This document shows positions 1-6,666 of a stretch of DNA of 23,121 nt, piece by piece (positions within the stretch are counted from its first letter, which is position 1; the number at the start of each line of letters is the position of its first letter). This stretch comes from a bacterium Ga0077546 (GTDB lineage Bacteria > Cyanobacteriota > Vampirovibrionia > Obscuribacterales > Obscuribacteraceae). The stretch spans positions 1 to 23,121 of the forward strand of contig LNEX01000194.1 of the NCBI GenBank assembly GCA_001464165.1, in the 5' to 3' direction. The notes beneath the pieces are model-generated. The model saw nothing but the letters and a program-made list of their open reading frames with translations. It was not told the DNA's origin and searched no databases. The translations under genes were made by a program, and so were the position numbers.

Positions 1-26
1 AGGGCAGCACCTTTTGGTTCGAATTT

Positions 27-57
27 TATACTGCAAACAGCAAAGTTGCACAACTTT
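27..57 (+). promoter_or_regulatory. Candidate -10 element followed by a 16-bp dyad upstream of the sigma factor gene
   Basis: A -10-like hexamer TATACT lies at 27-32; no good -35 is seen at 16-18 nt upstream. Just downstream, 42-57 reads AAAGTTGCACAACTTT, two perfect 7-nt arms (42-48 and 51-57) around CA. If transcription starts near 39, the dyad would cover about +4 to +19, a usual place for a repressor operator. The promoter and operator roles are inferred. Confidence 0.35.
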
Positions 58-156
58 AGTAGGTAGCCAGGTAAGAATAAAAGAGCACGCGTATGAGCAA
101 ATAAAAAACAAAGTCGCTCCCCGAAATCTCTAGATGTTGGCGCACTCGAGACAAAA

Positions 157-1164
157 ATGGTGAGCAAAATGAATGAATTAGAGACATACTCAGTAGATTT
201 CCCACCGAGCTTGTACGACGGTGGTAGTTTGGAGCTGTTAGACAAAGCATTAGCTTTGCCTCTAGACGATGATGAGAATGAAGAAGATAAAGACGACAAA
301 GAAACGAAGCAAGCTGAAAAGGAAGCCCAGCCTGCGAGCGTAGAGCCAGCACTTTATGCCTACCTACAGAACATTGGCAAGACAAGTCTGATCAAGGCCA
401 ATGAAGAGATCGAGCTTGGCCGCGCGATTGCCAGCGGCGATGATGCTGCTTTGTCCAAACTTGTGGTCAGTAATTTGCGGCTCGTTGTCAGCATAGCTAA
501 GCGCTTTCGCAATCAAGGCCTAGATATGGAGGATATGATTCAAGAAGGAAACTTGGGCCTAATTCATGCAGCTAAGAAGTTCGACCCCACAATGGGAAAC
601 CGATTTTCGACCTATGCAACCTGGTGGATACGCCAAGCGGTGATGCGCGCTATCGCAAATAAGGGTAGGAGTATCAGGATACCGGTGCACGTAAGAAGCC
701 AGATATCCCGTATCAAGCGCTACGCTAAAGAATTCCGACAAGGCCATGGGCGATTTCCCACCGAGACTGAGTTGGCGTCGGCCTTAGAGCTTCCACCAGA
801 AGAAATATCCCGACTTGTGGCCAGTTCAAGCACCATTGCGTCACTTGATGAGACTCTGCCGGGTTCAGACAAAGATACGATTGGCAGTTTTATTGAGGAC
901 CAATTTTCGGCCCTACCAGAGCGAATGGCCGAACAAACAATGCTGCGTCGAGGCATTGACCGCCTTACACGTTACCTCAGCCCGCTAGAGAAAACTGCTA
1001 TCAGCTACTTGTATGGCCTTGAAGGGGACGGCCTATATGACTCTAAAATGGTCGCAGCCAAGCTCAACATTGACGTAGCCGAACTACGTCGCATCCAGAA
1101 GCGGTCTCTGAAAAAGCTGCGCCGACACTTGCATAACAAATCGCTTAGTGACTTTATTTCGTAG
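157..1164 (+). CDS. Sigma-70 family RNA polymerase sigma factor (group 2-like) with divergent region 4.2
   Basis: Directs RNA polymerase core to promoters. The N-terminus is short and very acidic (residues about 37-58) and lacks a recognisable region 1.1. Region 1.2 is about 65-95 and region 2 about 98-178, with the WWIRQA stretch (W156, W157, Q160) that melts and reads the -10, then RSIRIPVHV. Region 3 is about 180-250 and region 4 about 265-327. The length (335 aa) and missing region 1.1 fit an alternative, group 2-type factor rather than the main RpoD. The recognition helix of region 4.2 is unusual: residues aligning with E. coli R584 and E585 are V307 and A308, and Q160 is followed by VM rather than IT. 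The chosen start has a GAG about 6 nt upstream; an in-frame ATG at 169 is an alternative. It stands alone, followed by a hairpin. The family is certain; the regulon is unknown. Confidence 0.93.
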   Translation: MVSKMNELETYSVDFPPSLYDGGSLELLDKALALPLDDDENEEDKDDKETKQAEKEAQPASVEPALYAYLQNIGKTSLIKANEEIELGRAIASGDDAALSKLVVSNLRLVVSIAKRFRNQGLDMEDMIQEGNLGLIHAAKKFDPTMGNRFSTYATWWIRQAVMRAIANKGRSIRIPVHVRSQISRIKRYAKEFRQGHGRFPTETELASALELPPEEISRLVASSSTIASLDETLPGSDKDTIGSFIEDQFSALPERMAEQTMLRRGIDRLTRYLSPLEKTAISYLYGLEGDGLYDSKMVAAKLNIDVAELRRIQKRSLKKLRRHLHNKSLSDFIS

Positions 1165-1180
1165 ATTTTATATTGAAAAG

Positions 1181-1209
1181 GACAGGGGGAATCACGTTCA
1201 CCCCCTGTT
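1181..1209 (+). terminator. Hairpin after the sigma factor gene, possible terminator
   Basis: ACAGGGGG (1182-1189) pairs perfectly with CCCCCTGT (1201-1208) across an 11-nt loop, 17 nt after the sigma stop codon. No run of T follows, so it is not a classical intrinsic terminator. It may instead stabilise the 3' end or act with Rho. Confidence 0.45.
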
Positions 1210-1261
1210 CACTCTTGCCATCTATGCTAAAAATGTCAACATCTAGAGAAAGAAAAAGGGA

Positions 1262-1325
1262 GCCGGTCACCGGCCTCTAACTCTGTAAAGATATGTTTAC
1301 TGTATATACCGCAGTGTCTTTACAG
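1262..1325 (+). repeat. Two consecutive inverted repeats in the intergenic region
   Basis: GCCGG (1262-1266) and CCGGC (1270-1274) form a tight palindrome around TCA. Right after it, CTGTAAAGA (1283-1291) is the perfect reverse complement of TCTTTACAG (1317-1325). Inside the larger stem ACTG (1299-1302) can pair with CAGT (1312-1315), giving a two-tier RNA hairpin. It ends 40 nt before the small ORF at 1366. It could be an operator, a leader structure or a small RNA; the sequence does not decide. Confidence 0.4.
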
Positions 1326-1365
1326 CATCGATAATAGGTTATCCCCAAGGAGTGCTCGTTTTTTT

Positions 1366-1470
1366 ATGACTCTCGCCAGTTTGGCCATTGTAGTCCTCGG
1401 CACAATAGTTTTCACTTTGATCAATGATTATCTGCCCGTTGGCGGCGATTACATCGAAGATAATCCGTAA
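1366..1470 (+). CDS. Possible 34-residue single-helix membrane peptide
   Basis: ATG at 1366 opens a 34-codon frame ending in TAA. Residues about 2-19 (start TLASLAIVVLGTIVF) are uninterrupted hydrophobic and could span the membrane. The tail is acidic and polar (LINDYLPVGG, then DYIEDNP). An AGGAG at 1349-1353 lies 12 nt upstream of the ATG, rather far for an ideal Shine-Dalgarno, with a T-run between them. The sharp split between a helix and a charged tail is protein-like. I do not recognise a family. Membrane microproteins of this size are often missed in annotation, but a chance ORF remains possible. Confidence 0.4.
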   Translation: MTLASLAIVVLGTIVFTLINDYLPVGGDYIEDNP

Positions 1471-1634
1471 ACAATCTATTTGTATTAAGAACTTCTGACA
1501 GCAAGACTTACACTATTTGCGTTGCCACCACTGGCGATGCAATGATAAATCTATAGCTTCTGACAAATTTGCGCTTGACAGACTAGCGCGTAAAACACTA
1601 TGCTGGTCTCGTAAGGTTTAGAATTGCAAGACAA
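1471..1634. other. Intergenic stretch with an RNA hairpin and a direct repeat
   Basis: The segment 1517-1542 can fold as an 11-pair RNA stem with a 4-nt loop (1528-1531) if two G-U pairs (1521/1538 and 1523/1536) are allowed. CTTCTGACA occurs twice, at 1492-1500 and 1557-1565. No tRNA-like fold or further convincing ORF is seen. The promoter-like pair at 1575-1604 is listed separately. Confidence 0.35.
1575..1604 (+). promoter_or_regulatory. Sigma-70-type promoter candidate
   Basis: A perfect -35 TTGACA (1575-1580) is separated by 18 nt from TATGCT (1599-1604), which matches four of six -10 positions. A start near 1611 would give a leader of about 100 nt to the ATG at 1713. It is the best -35/-10 pair I find in the window. 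Confidence 0.5.
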
Positions 1635-1712
1635 ATGTCTTTGCGAGTTATAAACCATAGCCCAAGACTCTGTAGCTTGATACTCGAAGAAGAAGAAGAA
1701 GAGAGGTGCCCC

Positions 1713-1913
1713 ATGGGACCATTCTATAAAATCAAACCAGCCGCCAGCACTATCGGTGCGGCCTGCCGGATTGGCAACTTCGCAGTTGAGAGCTTCGCAG
1801 AAGACAACCTGGCGGTTGGCGATTTATTAGTCGAGAATGGTCTCCGGCGAAGTTTTAGTCTCTGGCATCACGCGCATCATCAGGGCCGAAAGCCGGATAG
1901 CGCAGTCAATTAG
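1713..1913 (+). CDS. Small hypothetical protein (66 aa, start uncertain)
   Basis: Not recognised. I choose the ATG at 1713 because GAGAGG (1701-1706) lies at an ideal 6-nt distance. The open frame continues upstream to an ATG at 1635 (92 aa), but that extension has no clear ribosome site and includes a run of six Glu encoded by a GAA repeat. The 66-residue product starts MGPFYKIKPAAS, has a small-residue segment, an Asp/Glu-containing middle and a basic His-rich tail (HHAHHQGRK). No signal peptide or membrane helix is evident. It lies alone between a promoter-like pair and a loose inverted repeat. It could be a small regulatory protein or a spurious frame; the good Shine-Dalgarno and upstream promoter are the only positive signs. 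Confidence 0.4.
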   Translation: MGPFYKIKPAASTIGAACRIGNFAVESFAEDNLAVGDLLVENGLRRSFSLWHHAHHQGRKPDSAVN

Positions 1914-2261
1914 CTACCCCCTAAGTGGCCCTTTGAGCGGCCCCTTGAGCGGCAAGAGATCAACATAAAAGGGCCAGAACAAGAGGCGTTTCTCACTAGT
2001 CTGACAATCTAGTTGCAGATGCCAAAACCCTCTGAAATCAACCTTCTAAGGCAGTGCATACCAGCAAAACATTGGGCAAGCCACTTAAAGTATTAGGCTA
2101 TTGCTCTTCTGTTGATATCAGTGCGCACAAAAGCCCCATCACTGCACTGTATTTGGTGCAGCATTCTCTGTGACCATAATGGTCAAGCCAATCTTAGATT
2201 GCAGAGAAGCACATACTTATAATCTAGATAATCAAAGAGACAACAAAAAGAAGAGAACAAA
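1914..2261. other. 348-nt gene-free region upstream of rtcB
   Basis: Just after the small ORF, TGGCCCTTT (1926-1934) is the exact reverse complement of AAAGGGCCA (1968-1976), with a 33-nt loop. That loop contains a second CCTTGAGCGGC-like copy of the preceding sequence. The remainder up to the rtcB promoter shows only short ATG frames without ribosome sites. No RNA gene is recognised. Confidence 0.4.
2218..2223 (+). promoter_or_regulatory. Consensus -10 element for rtcB
   Basis: A perfect TATAAT lies 38 nt upstream of the rtcB ATG, giving a short leader of about 30 nt. The sequence 17-18 nt upstream (TTAGAT, 2194-2199) is a poor -35, so an activator or another sigma factor could be involved. 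Confidence 0.45.
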
Positions 2262-3482
2262 ATGAACAGCGAAAAAATTCACTACGATCCTAACGATTTG
2301 CCATACGAAGTAATCAGGGTACACGAGAAAAAGCCAATCAAGGCTTGGGTTAGAGGCGTTGCACTAGAACCTGCCGCCCTGCAGCAACTGATTAATTTGG
2401 CATCAATGCCATTTATTCACAAGCACATCGCAGTTATGCCAGATGCACACATGGGTAAAGGCACCACCGTCGGTACTGTCATTCCAACTTTCAAAGCAAT
2501 CATTCCTGCTGCAGTTGGTGTTGACTTAGGCTGCGGCATGATTGCCCTAGCAACTACACTAACGGCTGGCGACCTACCGGACAATCTGCGCCCACTAAGA
2601 GCAGCCATTGAGAATGCTGTGCCAGTTGGTAAAGGCTATTGGCGTGATGACTTGGCCAACAGTCATCCAGCTACCAAGCCAATCAATAGCGCTTGGTCAA
2701 GCTTGAGTAACCGATGGGATATTATTGCAGGCAAGCACCCAAAGGTAGATGACGGCAACTACAGTCGCAACCGCCTACAGCTAGGTACTCTTGGCTCAGG
2801 CAACCACTTCATCGAAATTTTGCTCGATGGAGAAGATAACGTCTGGCTGATGCTGCACTCAGGTAGCAGAGGTGTGGGCAACCGCATCGGTACATACTTC
2901 ATTGAACTAGCACGCAAAGAGATGACGAGAAATCAGATCAATTTGCCTGACAGAGACTTAGCCTATTTGTCTGAAGGTGCTGACTACTTTGACGACTATC
3001 TCTATGCTGTTCAGTGGGCACAAGACTACGCCTACTTAAACAGACAGGTGATGATGGGACAAGTAATTGAGGCTCTCAACAGCACAGGCCAACTACCTAA
3101 CTATGTTACACAAGAAAGCCACTTCGGTGAAACTGTCTGGGTGACAAGAAAAGGTGCAGTCAGAGCGCAAGAAGGAGACTGGGGTATTATCCCAGGCTCA
3201 ATGGGAGTGGGTTCATACATCGTTCGAGGAAAAGGCAACCGCGAGAGCTTCAACAGCTGCTCTCACGGGGCTGGTCGCACAATGTCTCGTAGCCAAGCGA
3301 AAAAAGTGATATCACTTGATCGTCACGCTGCCGATACTGCTCATGTTGAATGTCGCAAAGATGAGGGCATTCTGGATGAATCACCTGGCGCCTACAAGCC
3401 ACTCGATGCGGTTATGGCAGCTCAAGCTGATCTTGTTGAGATCGTCCACAAACTCAGGCCCCTAGTCTGCGTCAAAGGATAA
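2262..3482 (+). CDS. rtcB: RNA ligase RtcB (3'-phosphate/5'-OH, GTP-dependent)
   Basis: RtcB joins RNA 2',3'-cyclic phosphate or 3'-phosphate ends to 5'-hydroxyl ends, using GTP and Mn2+ through a guanylated His; in bacteria it serves RNA repair. The family signatures occur in order: MPDAHMGKGTTVG (59-71), VDLGCGM with metal-binding C91, GTLGSGNHFIE, MLHSGSRGVGN, and SCSHGAGRTMSR with the presumed guanylate-accepting H335. The C-terminus DESPGAYKPLDAV is typical. At 406 aa it matches the compact bacterial form without an intein. A purine-rich AGAAGAG lies just before the ATG. No archease or rtcA gene is adjacent; the next gene on this strand is a membrane protein kinase 106 nt away, separated by a strong hairpin. 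Confidence 0.97.
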   Translation: MNSEKIHYDPNDLPYEVIRVHEKKPIKAWVRGVALEPAALQQLINLASMPFIHKHIAVMPDAHMGKGTTVGTVIPTFKAIIPAAVGVDLGCGMIALATTLTAGDLPDNLRPLRAAIENAVPVGKGYWRDDLANSHPATKPINSAWSSLSNRWDIIAGKHPKVDDGNYSRNRLQLGTLGSGNHFIEILLDGEDNVWLMLHSGSRGVGNRIGTYFIELARKEMTRNQINLPDRDLAYLSEGADYFDDYLYAVQWAQDYAYLNRQVMMGQVIEALNSTGQLPNYVTQESHFGETVWVTRKGAVRAQEGDWGIIPGSMGVGSYIVRGKGNRESFNSCSHGAGRTMSRSQAKKVISLDRHAADTAHVECRKDEGILDESPGAYKPLDAVMAAQADLVEIVHKLRPLVCVKG

Positions 3483-3555
3483 CTCAGCATGTCAGCCAAT
3501 TAGTAACTAAGCAAGTTACTAACTAAGCAACTAGACACTCACGTAATATTCACAT

Positions 3556-3588
3556 TGAGTCACTTATTCTTATAGAATAGGTGACTCA
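3556..3588 (+). promoter_or_regulatory. Long hairpin that sequesters the Shine-Dalgarno of the kinase gene
   Basis: TGAGTCACTTATTC (3556-3569) pairs with GAATAGGTGACTCA (3575-3588), 14 pairs including one G-U, around the 5-nt loop TTATA. The right arm contains AGGTGA (3579-3584), a six-base match to the anti-Shine-Dalgarno, set 4 nt from the GTG start at 3589. The ribosome site would be buried in the fold. There is no T-run after the stem, so a plain terminator of rtcB is less likely. Possible roles are an RNA thermometer, a ligand- or protein-controlled switch, or attenuation of read-through from rtcB. Confidence 0.6.
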
Positions 3589-5523
3589 GTGAGCTTAGTG
3601 GTTACTAGCATAAGCAGCGACAAAATTATTGACCAGCGCTACCAGATTGTTACCACAATCGGCCAGGGTGGCATGGGCAAAGTTTACCTAGTGGTCGATC
3701 TTGAAAAGAACAAACAGCTTGCTCTCAAGACTCTTGAACGGGATCTCGCTGACCAAGCCGCCTGGGGCCGCTTCGAACGTGAAGCAAGGAACGCCAGCCG
3801 GCTAAATCATCCTAATATTGCACGGGTCTATGACTTCGGCAAGCTCGATAACGCTGTGCCGTATATTGTTATGGAGCTTGTATCTGGCCAGACCTTACAC
3901 GAAAGAATCAGATTAAAAGGACCTTTGAGTGAAGAAGAGGCCCTGACGATTTTCTTAGCCATGGCTGCAGCACTGCAGCATGCGCATCAAATGAACATTC
4001 TGCACCGTGATATTAAACCGGCAAATATAATTGTAGTTACAAACCAAGTTGGCAAAATTGTCGATGCAAAACTAATCGACTTCGGTTTAGCTAAATGTTT
4101 TTCCGACGATGAATTTGCCCAGTCACTCACTGCTACTGGTGAACTAATTGGTAGTCCTTTTTATATGAGCCCAGAACATTGGAACAGTGAAGCTCTTGGG
4201 CCAGGTTCAGATATCTACTCTCTCGGCATCACACTTTTCGAATCTCTCACGGGCAAAGTACCGTTCTCGGGCGAAAATGCCTTTGCCACGGCAGTCTCGC
4301 ACAATACTGCCGAAATACCGCACTTAGCAAGCTTCGCCACCACCTTAATTGACGACAGTGACTGGCAAACTATACTTAGCAAAATGCTGGCAAAATCAAT
4401 TAACGAGCGTTACACCAGTACAGCACAGTTTGCCCATGACCTGCATTGCATTGCCAATGGTGAATCTGTCAACCAAGAGCTTGGACACTTCGCTCCAGAA
4501 GAACCAATAGGTAGTTCTCTACTGAACCAAATGTGGCTACTCGTTGCCTGTTCGGCTCTGTTTCTACTGCTCACTGGTGTATTCTCTAGCATCTTTTTTG
4601 TGCCCCACAAGCCAGTAAAGAGACCTCAATCGAACCTAGGGCAGTTCGACCGCCTGCCGAATTCTAGCGATAGAGAAGTATTAATCGCTCCCGAGTTTAG
4701 TGTTGAAAGAAATCACAAGCAACATATCTTCCACTTTCCAGCAGACACGCGACTTGGCTCTATTGCAATTGGCAAAGGTGGTACAGATATACCTGCAATC
4801 GGCAATATCAAAGTTGGTCGCACTGAGAACGTAGTTTTCCACCCCGATCAGCGGTTCTTGGCGCACTCTGAACTGTTCAAAAAGTTTGGCAAGGATGATC
4901 TCACTGGGCTCTACATTCAAAGCTTTGCAGGTCTGCTTAAAGATAGCGAACTAAAGAATATCAAGCACCTAACAAGACTGAAACATTTGGTCTTGCGTGA
5001 CTGCACTCTGACATCAAAGTCAGTAGACACCTTCAATTGTCTTACTAACCTAGACAACCTTGCCCTAATTGATACCGGAATCACAGGCGATGGACTAGCC
5101 AAGCTCAAGCGCTTGAGAGAGCTTAATTCATTGACTGCAAACCATGTAACCAATGCGAGTGCCTTCCTGCAAAAACTTGAAGGAAAATCTCGGCTGCGCG
5201 AGCTATCCCTGAAGTCTGCAGGTTTAGAAGATGAAGATCTCAAACAAATTTCACAGATTGCAAATCTGAGAGAGCTCGCGATTAGCAGCAACCCAGAGAT
5301 TACCAACCGCGGCTTAGCTTATTTGAGTAAATGCAAAAAGCTGTTGAAACTTCAACTAAAACACATTCGCCCACAGCCAGGTTTGGCGGCAACCTTAGGC
5401 CAAATAAAAGGACTGACTAGCCTAACTCTCGACCCCCAGAGCATGTCTCAAGCTGACATGGCAGCACTGCAACGGGCCCTGCCAGAATGCGCCATCGATG
5501 TTGCAGATTCTGAGGGCGAGTAA
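3589..5523 (+). CDS. Membrane Ser/Thr protein kinase with extracytoplasmic leucine-rich repeats
   Basis: The cytoplasmic Hanks-type kinase domain spans about residues 18-290: glycine loop GQGGMGKV (25-32), catalytic Lys K47 in ALKTL, HRDIKPAN with catalytic D141, DFG with D164, and an activation segment ending SPEHW in place of APE. All catalytic residues are present, so it should be active. A strongly hydrophobic segment at about 314-338 is one transmembrane helix. The rest, about 300 residues, would lie outside. From about 440 to 635 it shows leucine-rich repeats of the L..L..L.L..T.IT..GL type. This sensor-helix-kinase plan suggests signal perception at the envelope. The start is GTG at 3589 with AGGTGA upstream; a GTG at 3598 is an alternative. 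It lies 106 nt after rtcB, behind the SD-containing hairpin. Ligand and substrates cannot be told. Confidence 0.93.
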   Translation: MSLVVTSISSDKIIDQRYQIVTTIGQGGMGKVYLVVDLEKNKQLALKTLERDLADQAAWGRFEREARNASRLNHPNIARVYDFGKLDNAVPYIVMELVSGQTLHERIRLKGPLSEEEALTIFLAMAAALQHAHQMNILHRDIKPANIIVVTNQVGKIVDAKLIDFGLAKCFSDDEFAQSLTATGELIGSPFYMSPEHWNSEALGPGSDIYSLGITLFESLTGKVPFSGENAFATAVSHNTAEIPHLASFATTLIDDSDWQTILSKMLAKSINERYTSTAQFAHDLHCIANGESVNQELGHFAPEEPIGSSLLNQMWLLVACSALFLLLTGVFSSIFFVPHKPVKRPQSNLGQFDRLPNSSDREVLIAPEFSVERNHKQHIFHFPADTRLGSIAIGKGGTDIPAIGNIKVGRTENVVFHPDQRFLAHSELFKKFGKDDLTGLYIQSFAGLLKDSELKNIKHLTRLKHLVLRDCTLTSKSVDTFNCLTNLDNLALIDTGITGDGLAKLKRLRELNSLTANHVTNASAFLQKLEGKSRLRELSLKSAGLEDEDLKQISQIANLRELAISSNPEITNRGLAYLSKCKKLLKLQLKHIRPQPGLAATLGQIKGLTSLTLDPQSMSQADMAALQRALPECAIDVADSEGE

Positions 5524-5539
5524 AAAAGAATAGTTGCTG

Positions 5540-5576
5540 AGCATAATGCTGTTAGTTGAGACCAGCTTAATGCTGT
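5540..5576 (+). promoter_or_regulatory. Direct repeat of a 13-nt motif upstream of the lysozyme-like gene
   Basis: AGCATAATGCTGT (5540-5552) and AGCTTAATGCTGT (5564-5576) differ at one base and are offset by 24 nt. The first copy contains the palindrome AGCAT-A-ATGCT. A weak -10-like AATAAT follows at 5603-5608. The spacing suits a regulator binding as tandem dimers; this role is inferred only. Confidence 0.35.
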
Positions 5577-5648
5577 CACGTAATTTTCACAGCGCATCGA
5601 ACAATAATGAATCTCCCCTTCTCGCATGCCCCCTGGGAGACATAGACC

Positions 5649-6641
5649 ATGAGCCTCGAAACAACATCAGATGCAAGACCAGCAAAGCATAAGGCCGGTG
5701 AACGCGCCGCAGGAGAAGGAAGCGACAACAATAGAAGTGCTGTTCACGAACAAATCAATGGTTTGCCAGCCAAAGAGCAATTGCCAACTAAACAAGACTC
5801 TAGCTCTGAGAATGCCGCCATAGCAAAAATGGGCTTTCCGTCGCCTTTACTGCAAGACTCAGGTTTTGGCCAGCTCAAAGGCTCTCTTTTCATGAACAAC
5901 AGCGATCGCAAATTACTAGAAGGGCCAAAGAAAGAATTAGAAGCGCACCTCGGAGATACGCTCAGCGATCGGGTAGTTAAAACTGTTGCCAGCAATGAAG
6001 GTAAGTTCAATACAATAAACCTTAACGACGCTGGTCATGGTATTTCAGTTGGTGTAAGACAATGGAATCAAAAGGCTGGCGAGCTGCCCGACTTACTAAA
6101 GAGCTTTCACGACAAGAACCCAGAAAAGTTCGACAAAATATTTGGCAAATATGCCGATAATCTATTGAGCGAGAAATACGTCAGACGTACCAACATGGCC
6201 GGCAACAAAGACCTGATGGGTCGAATGAAAGAAGCTCTTAACGATCCCGAATTTCAAGAAGTACAAGTTGACAAGTTCAAAAAATTCGCTGAAAAGACTG
6301 GAGAAATGGCCAAGAAGTATGGCCTAAAATCTGAGCTAGGAGCAGCACTGGTAGCAGATATTGCCAATCAGATGGGAGAAGGAGGTGCGCGCCGCATCAT
6401 GCGCCGCGCGGGACTCACACCCGGTGGTGAAGTAGAAGACGAAGCAGCTGTATTGAAAAAAATGGAAAAACTTACTCGTCGTCCAAATTCAAAAGCACGC
6501 TTTGAAATGCTTGCCAGCAGCTTCAGCCCTGACAAAATTGACAGCAATAAGAAGCCAGGCACCAATCCAATCAGACGACAAGAGAACAATGGCTCAACTT
6601 ATATAGCTGATATTGATACTACAGCTAACAACGTTGCCTAG
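5649..6641 (+). CDS. Predicted lysozyme-fold (muramidase/chitosanase-like) protein
   Basis: Residues about 1-75 are polar, low in complexity and probably disordered. A compact domain follows. Its core, from V113, reads ASNEGKFNTINLNDAG, then HGISVGVRQWNQ to 141. This resembles the lysozyme superfamily arrangement of a catalytic Glu (E117), a following Asp (D127) and a Gly-x-x-QW strand. A later segment (230-246, ELGAALVADIANQMGEG) resembles the helix seen in phage-type muramidases. I infer a glycan-cleaving enzyme acting on peptidoglycan or a related polymer. There is no N-terminal signal peptide, so export, if any, needs another route, or it acts on internalised material or other cells. The ATG follows GGGAGA at 9 nt. 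It is convergent with ppk, 25 nt apart. The superfamily assignment is from motif memory, hence moderate. Confidence 0.6.
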   Translation: MSLETTSDARPAKHKAGERAAGEGSDNNRSAVHEQINGLPAKEQLPTKQDSSSENAAIAKMGFPSPLLQDSGFGQLKGSLFMNNSDRKLLEGPKKELEAHLGDTLSDRVVKTVASNEGKFNTINLNDAGHGISVGVRQWNQKAGELPDLLKSFHDKNPEKFDKIFGKYADNLLSEKYVRRTNMAGNKDLMGRMKEALNDPEFQEVQVDKFKKFAEKTGEMAKKYGLKSELGAALVADIANQMGEGGARRIMRRAGLTPGGEVEDEAAVLKKMEKLTRRPNSKARFEMLASSFSPDKIDSNKKPGTNPIRRQENNGSTYIADIDTTANNVA

Positions 6642-6666
6642 CTAGATACCTGAAAGAAATCAGCGA

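Noticed and set aside
1681..1706. GAA microsatellite as a phase-variation tract
   Set aside because: Only about five triplet units, in steps of three, and probably upstream of the true start; it would not shift the frame.
2019..2096. A 25-codon ORF in the region before rtcB
   Set aside because: No ribosome site, no helix or other protein-like pattern; expected by chance in about 350 nt.
4917..5306. A 129-aa minus-strand ORF
   Set aside because: It lies wholly inside the LRR part of the kinase gene, is Ser/Arg-rich and has no family features.
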